Assembly: GCA_026992375.1 (NCBI GenBank)
Contig: JALXAF010000320.1
Location: forward strand, 1-16,124
Origin: Anaerolineae bacterium
GTDB lineage: Bacteria > Chloroflexota > Anaerolineae > J102
Direction: 5' to 3'
DNA: 16,124 nucleotides
The notes below the pieces were generated by a model. The model searched no databases, had not been told where the DNA came from, and worked only from the letters and a program-made list of their open reading frames with translations. Position numbers and translations under genes: made by a program. Positions 12,986 to 16,124 of this stretch are shown in pieces (position 1 is the first letter of the stretch; each line of letters starts with the position of its first letter).

Positions 12986-14125
12986 TCAATATCGGTCATG
13001 CGCTTCGACGATGCGCCATTTTACAGAATCTTTGACACTGTGCGGCTGCTGCATTTCCAGCGTCCACACCATGCTTCGGGCGATCCCGCCCATATCGAAA
13101 TCGACATCCACATAAGAAAAGGGGGCGTCGGGAGATGGATCGGTGTTCCGGGGAGCAGTGATGCGCCGGACTTTGACCTCGCCGGAAACCTGAAACGCCA
13201 TACCGGGATCTCTCCATCGGTTGACGTTATGATCGATGAGATAAGCCAACACCTGGGATTCGGGAAAGGCGGGCTCTTCCGCCACGATGATCCTGCTCGC
13301 ATCCCCCTCTTTTTCTTGATGAACGCCCGTGCAGAACATCAGATCGCTCTGGTCGTAATACGCCACGAAATGATCGCCCTCCAGCTTCCATGCCACCCGG
13401 CGGCAGATGTTTGCTCGATCCGTCTGCGGCTCCCAGGCCCAGAGCTCCTTGATGAGTGGCCCCTGAGCGTCATCCTTTCCCCAATTGGGCCAGTTTGGAT
13501 TATCTTTTGCCAGGCTAAACCAGCCAGGCGTGTAGGCCAGCGCGCCGCCGTAGCCGGTTTGCTTGTCGATCCACCATGAAATGGAAAAGCGGTTGGTGCG
13601 ATGGCGGAAAATGCCGCGCACTTGCAAATAATCGCCAAGGATGACGCCCTTCTGTTTTTCCGGGCTGGTCTTATCGTCTTCGGTCTCGGGCTTCTTCTCG
13701 ATGGCTCCCTGATACAGAACTGTGTCGTCTCCCATATAGCCCTGGTTCTTGCCCGCTGTGTAGTCGGGCAAAAGGGCGTAAGGCGCCAGATATGCGGGGT
13801 ATTGCTGCGAGATGGGAATGCTGAGATCGCCGCGGGGTTGATTCTGGGCATCGTAGATTACGCCTCCGATCTGATTGGCGTCGCCCGCGTTTTTGTAGAA
13901 AAACAGCCATTCCGGCTCGGGATCATCGTCGATGTTGATCTGTAGCAATCCTTTGTCGAAAATGGGCTGCCATTGTTCAGGCTTGATCTCCTGCAGATCA
14001 ATGGTTAGAGCGATCTCCTGCTTGTTGCTGCGCCCGGGGAGTTTTTTCAAGTCGGGTTTCAGGAAGAGGGAAACGAAGATGGCAATTGCAACAACGATGC
14101 CGATAATCGCAAGAATGGTGCGCAT
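12986..14125 (-). CDS. Membrane-anchored extracytoplasmic protein of unknown function, linked to lon
   Basis: I do not recognise this 379-residue protein. It begins with one hydrophobic helix (about 3-22, TILAIIGIVVAIAIFVSLFL) followed by KPDLKK, which suggests a signal anchor without lipobox or clear cleavage site. The remainder is soluble. It is rich in Trp, Tyr and acidic residues, with a stretch EKKPETEDDKTSPEKQKG in the first half and aromatic blocks such as FSISWWIDKQTGYGG and PNWPNWGKDDAQ. Alternating strand-like segments (DPEPEWLFFYKNAG, GDYLQVRGIFRHRTN) suggest a beta-rich domain that might sense or bind a ligand outside the membrane. ATG 14125 has GGAG eight bases upstream and lies only 19 nt after the lon stop, so the two are likely cotranscribed. 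No catalytic motif is evident. Confidence 0.78.
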   Translation of the reverse strand: MRTILAIIGIVVAIAIFVSLFLKPDLKKLPGRSNKQEIALTIDLQEIKPEQWQPIFDKGLLQINIDDDPEPEWLFFYKNAGDANQIGGVIYDAQNQPRGDLSIPISQQYPAYLAPYALLPDYTAGKNQGYMGDDTVLYQGAIEKKPETEDDKTSPEKQKGVILGDYLQVRGIFRHRTNRFSISWWIDKQTGYGGALAYTPGWFSLAKDNPNWPNWGKDDAQGPLIKELWAWEPQTDRANICRRVAWKLEGDHFVAYYDQSDLMFCTGVHQEKEGDASRIIVAEEPAFPESQVLAYLIDHNVNRWRDPGMAFQVSGEVKVRRITAPRNTDPSPDAPFSYVDVDFDMGGIARSMVWTLEMQQPHSVKDSVKWRIVEAHDRY

Positions 14126-14144
14126 GAGCGATGCTCCGGGGAAA

Positions 14145-16124
14145 TCATTTCGCCTGGGGGCCCGTCACCGGGACGGGCGTTTCGGGCGCAGGCGCGGGCG
14201 CAGCGGGCCGCAGCGCCAGGGCCAAAACCTGCTCCAGGTGGGTGACGAGGCGGATATCCAGAGCCCGGAGGATGTGCCTGGGCACTTCCACCAGGTCTTT
14301 TTGATTGCGTTGCGGAATGATGATGGTTTTGAGGCGATTGCGATGGGCGGTGAGCAGTTTTTCTTTGAGCCCGCCGATGGCCAGCACCCGCCCGCGCAGG
14401 GTGATCTCCCCGGTCATGCCCATGGTGCGATCCACCGGTCGGCCGGTGATGGCGGAGATGAGGGCGGTGGCGATGGTGACCCCGGCGGAGGGGCCGTCTT
14501 TGGGAATGGCTCCTTCGGGGAAGTGCAGGTGAATGTCAAATTTGTCGAAATCGAAATCCGCGAAGCCGTAATCCGCCGCGTGGCTGCGGGCGTATGAGAG
14601 CGCGGCCTGGGCCGATTCCTGCATCACCTCGCCCAACTGGCCGGTGAGGATGAGGCTGCCCTTGCCGGGCATGATCAGCGCCTCCACCTGCATCACGTCG
14701 CCGCCGCCTTCGGTCCAGGCCAGACCGGTAGCCACGCCGATCTGATCTTCGGGGTCCAGCTTGTAGTCATCATAGCGAGGTGGCCCCAGCAGCTCTCGCA
14801 CCAGCGAGGGGGTGATGCGATGACGGATTTTGCGGCCCGCGGCCAGTTTGCGGGCCAGTTTGCGGAACACCGCAGCCATCTCCCGCTCCAGATTGCGTAC
14901 GCCCGCCTCGTAGGTGTAATGCTGGATGATCTCGTCCAGCGTGGCGTCTGGGATGCTAAGCCTGGCCTGGCTCAGGCCGTGCTCCTTTAGCAGGCGGGGG
15001 ATGAGAAATTTGCGGGCGATCAATCGTTTCTCGAAATCCGCGTAGCCCGGAAATTCGATGACTTCCATCCGATCCAGCAGCGGCGCCGGGATTTTGTAGG
15101 GATTGTTGGCCGTGGTGATGAAAAGCACGCGGCTGAGATCATAGGGCACATCCAGGTAATGGTCGCTGAACGCGTTGTTTTGCTCCGGATCCAGCACCTC
15201 CAGCAGCGCGGCCGAGGGATCGCCCCGGAAGTCATAGCCCATCTTGTCCACTTCGTCCAGCATGAAGACGGGGTTGACCACGCCCGCGTTGCGCATGGTC
15301 TGGATGATGCGTCCGGGCAGCGCTCCGATGTAGGTGCGCCGGTGCCCCCGAATCTCGGCCTCATCTCGCACGCCGCCCAGCGAAACCCGCACGAATTCGC
15401 GGCCCAGGGCTTCGGCGATGGATTTGCCCATAGAGGTCTTGCCAGTGCCGGGCGGCCCCACAAAGCAAAGGATGGGGGTGCGCATGTCGTCTTTGGCCAG
15501 CTTGCGCACGGCGATGTGTTCGAGGATACGCTCTTTGGCCTTCTTCAGACCATAGTGGTGCGCTTCCAGCACCTCCTCCGCCCGCAAGATGTCGATGTCA
15601 TCGCCATTTTCGGGCTGGCCCCAGGGCAAATCCAGCAGCCAATCGAGATAGGTGCGGACGATATTGGTTTCGGGGGCCATGGGTGGCATGGCGCTGAGTC
15701 GAGCCAGCTCTTTGTTGGCTTTGGCCTTGACCGTCTCGGGCATGGACGCGGCCTCGATGCGCTCTCGCAATTCGTTGATCTCCCGGCTGAACTCGTCGCC
15801 CTCACCCAGCTCGGCCTGAATGGCGCGCATTTGTTCTCGCAGGAAGTATTCCCGCTGGGAATCCTCCATCTGCCGCTGCACCTGCTCGTGAATCTGGTTT
15901 TCCAGCTCCAGCACATCCAGCTCTTCGGCCAAAAAGATACTGGTTTTGCGCAAGCGTTCGACGGGATCGAAGAGTTCGAGGATCAACTGGCGATTGTCCA
16001 GCGGTATGGGCAATGAGGAGACGATCATATCGGATAGCCAGCCGGGATCGTCGATGTTCATCACCGCCACCAGCACTTCTTCCGGGATGTTCTGGCTGAA
16101 GAAGATCACCTTCTCGAACATGAC
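14145..16124 (-). CDS. lon: Lon ATP-dependent serine protease (5' end outside the window)
   Basis: The gene enters from the right edge in frame; 658 residues are visible from the Met at 16121, and by comparison with E. coli about 134 N-terminal residues are missing. The visible order is the end of the substrate-recognition domain with a coiled-coil part (about 60-145), the AAA+ module with Walker A GPPGTGKT (222-229), Walker B FMLDEVDK (286-293) and sensor region FITTANN (334-340), then the protease domain. The catalytic dyad is Ser545 in PKDGPSAG and Lys588 in GGLKEKLL, with the E. coli spacing of 43. Lon degrades misfolded and regulatory proteins in the cytoplasm. The C-terminus carries a Pro/Ala-rich tail (APAPAPETPVPVTGPQAK). 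The protein of unknown function follows at 19 nt. Confidence 0.97.
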   Translation of the reverse strand, partial: VMFEKVIFFSQNIPEEVLVAVMNIDDPGWLSDMIVSSLPIPLDNRQLILELFDPVERLRKTSIFLAEELDVLELENQIHEQVQRQMEDSQREYFLREQMRAIQAELGEGDEFSREINELRERIEAASMPETVKAKANKELARLSAMPPMAPETNIVRTYLDWLLDLPWGQPENGDDIDILRAEEVLEAHHYGLKKAKERILEHIAVRKLAKDDMRTPILCFVGPPGTGKTSMGKSIAEALGREFVRVSLGGVRDEAEIRGHRRTYIGALPGRIIQTMRNAGVVNPVFMLDEVDKMGYDFRGDPSAALLEVLDPEQNNAFSDHYLDVPYDLSRVLFITTANNPYKIPAPLLDRMEVIEFPGYADFEKRLIARKFLIPRLLKEHGLSQARLSIPDATLDEIIQHYTYEAGVRNLEREMAAVFRKLARKLAAGRKIRHRITPSLVRELLGPPRYDDYKLDPEDQIGVATGLAWTEGGGDVMQVEALIMPGKGSLILTGQLGEVMQESAQAALSYARSHAADYGFADFDFDKFDIHLHFPEGAIPKDGPSAGVTIATALISAITGRPVDRTMGMTGEITLRGRVLAIGGLKEKLLTAHRNRLKTIIIPQRNQKDLVEVPRHILRALDIRLVTHLEQVLALALRPAAPAPAPETPVPVTGPQAK

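Noticed and set aside
15159..16016. Plus-strand 285-codon frame opposite lon
   Set aside because: Antisense shadow of the conserved AAA+ module of Lon; no independent start signal.

Overview
The window looks like chromosomal DNA of a GC-rich bacterium, most likely a Chloroflexota (Anaerolineae/Caldilineae-like) member. This rests on the mix seen: a 7TM-HD phosphodiesterase/YbeY/DgkA cluster in Firmicutes-like order, a BMP-type nucleoside or sugar ABC transporter with a lipoprotein receptor, a formylglycine-generating-enzyme-like (FGE) protein end, and spacers full of short-period repeats. The taxon is inferred from gene style, not from a marker gene. No rRNA, tRNA, CRISPR array, complete insertion sequence or phage gene was seen.

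Left edge (1-352): the 3' end of a plus-strand FGE/sulfatase-modifying-factor-fold gene enters the window. Its tail runs into a repeat with inverted ends, and a strong terminator-like hairpin separates it from the next operon. Region 353-5487 (minus strand): a complete BMP-family ABC importer operon. Transcription runs from a good sigma70-like promoter (5458-5487) through the lipoprotein receptor, a perfect 15-bp intercistronic hairpin, the double ATPase and two permeases whose starts overlap the preceding stops.

Region 5488-6455: a structured spacer, then rplI (ribosomal protein bL9) alone on the plus strand with its own predicted promoter, hairpin-bearing leader and intrinsic terminator. 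Region 6497-7635: an octamer-repeat hairpin, a lone SAM methyltransferase, and a 110-bp MITE-like element bounded by inverted repeats and a 9-bp direct repeat, sitting beside a heptamer-repeat palindrome.

Region 7696-16124 (all minus strand, so read from right to left): lon (5' end outside the window), a membrane-anchored protein of unknown function, an AlbA_2/HATPase_c_4/winged-helix regulator, yqeY, pgpH, ybeY and dgkA. The last four are a condensed version of the rpsU-yqeY-...-phoH-pgpH-ybeY-dgkA-cdd-era order known from Bacillus. They link c-di-AMP turnover, rRNA processing/quality control and lipid-carrier phosphorylation. phoH and era are not here.

The most unusual feature is in the spacers. 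Five intergenic gaps carry different degenerate repeats with a strict 7- or 8-nt period, four of them folded as inverted repeats. One heptamer array occupies the place where ybeY should have a ribosome-binding site. The best mobile element candidate is the MITE at 7449-7558. The best candidate for a larger undescribed system is the FGE end at the left border, whose codon pattern resembles the variable region of a diversity-generating retroelement (DGR); this cannot be settled without the flanking sequence.
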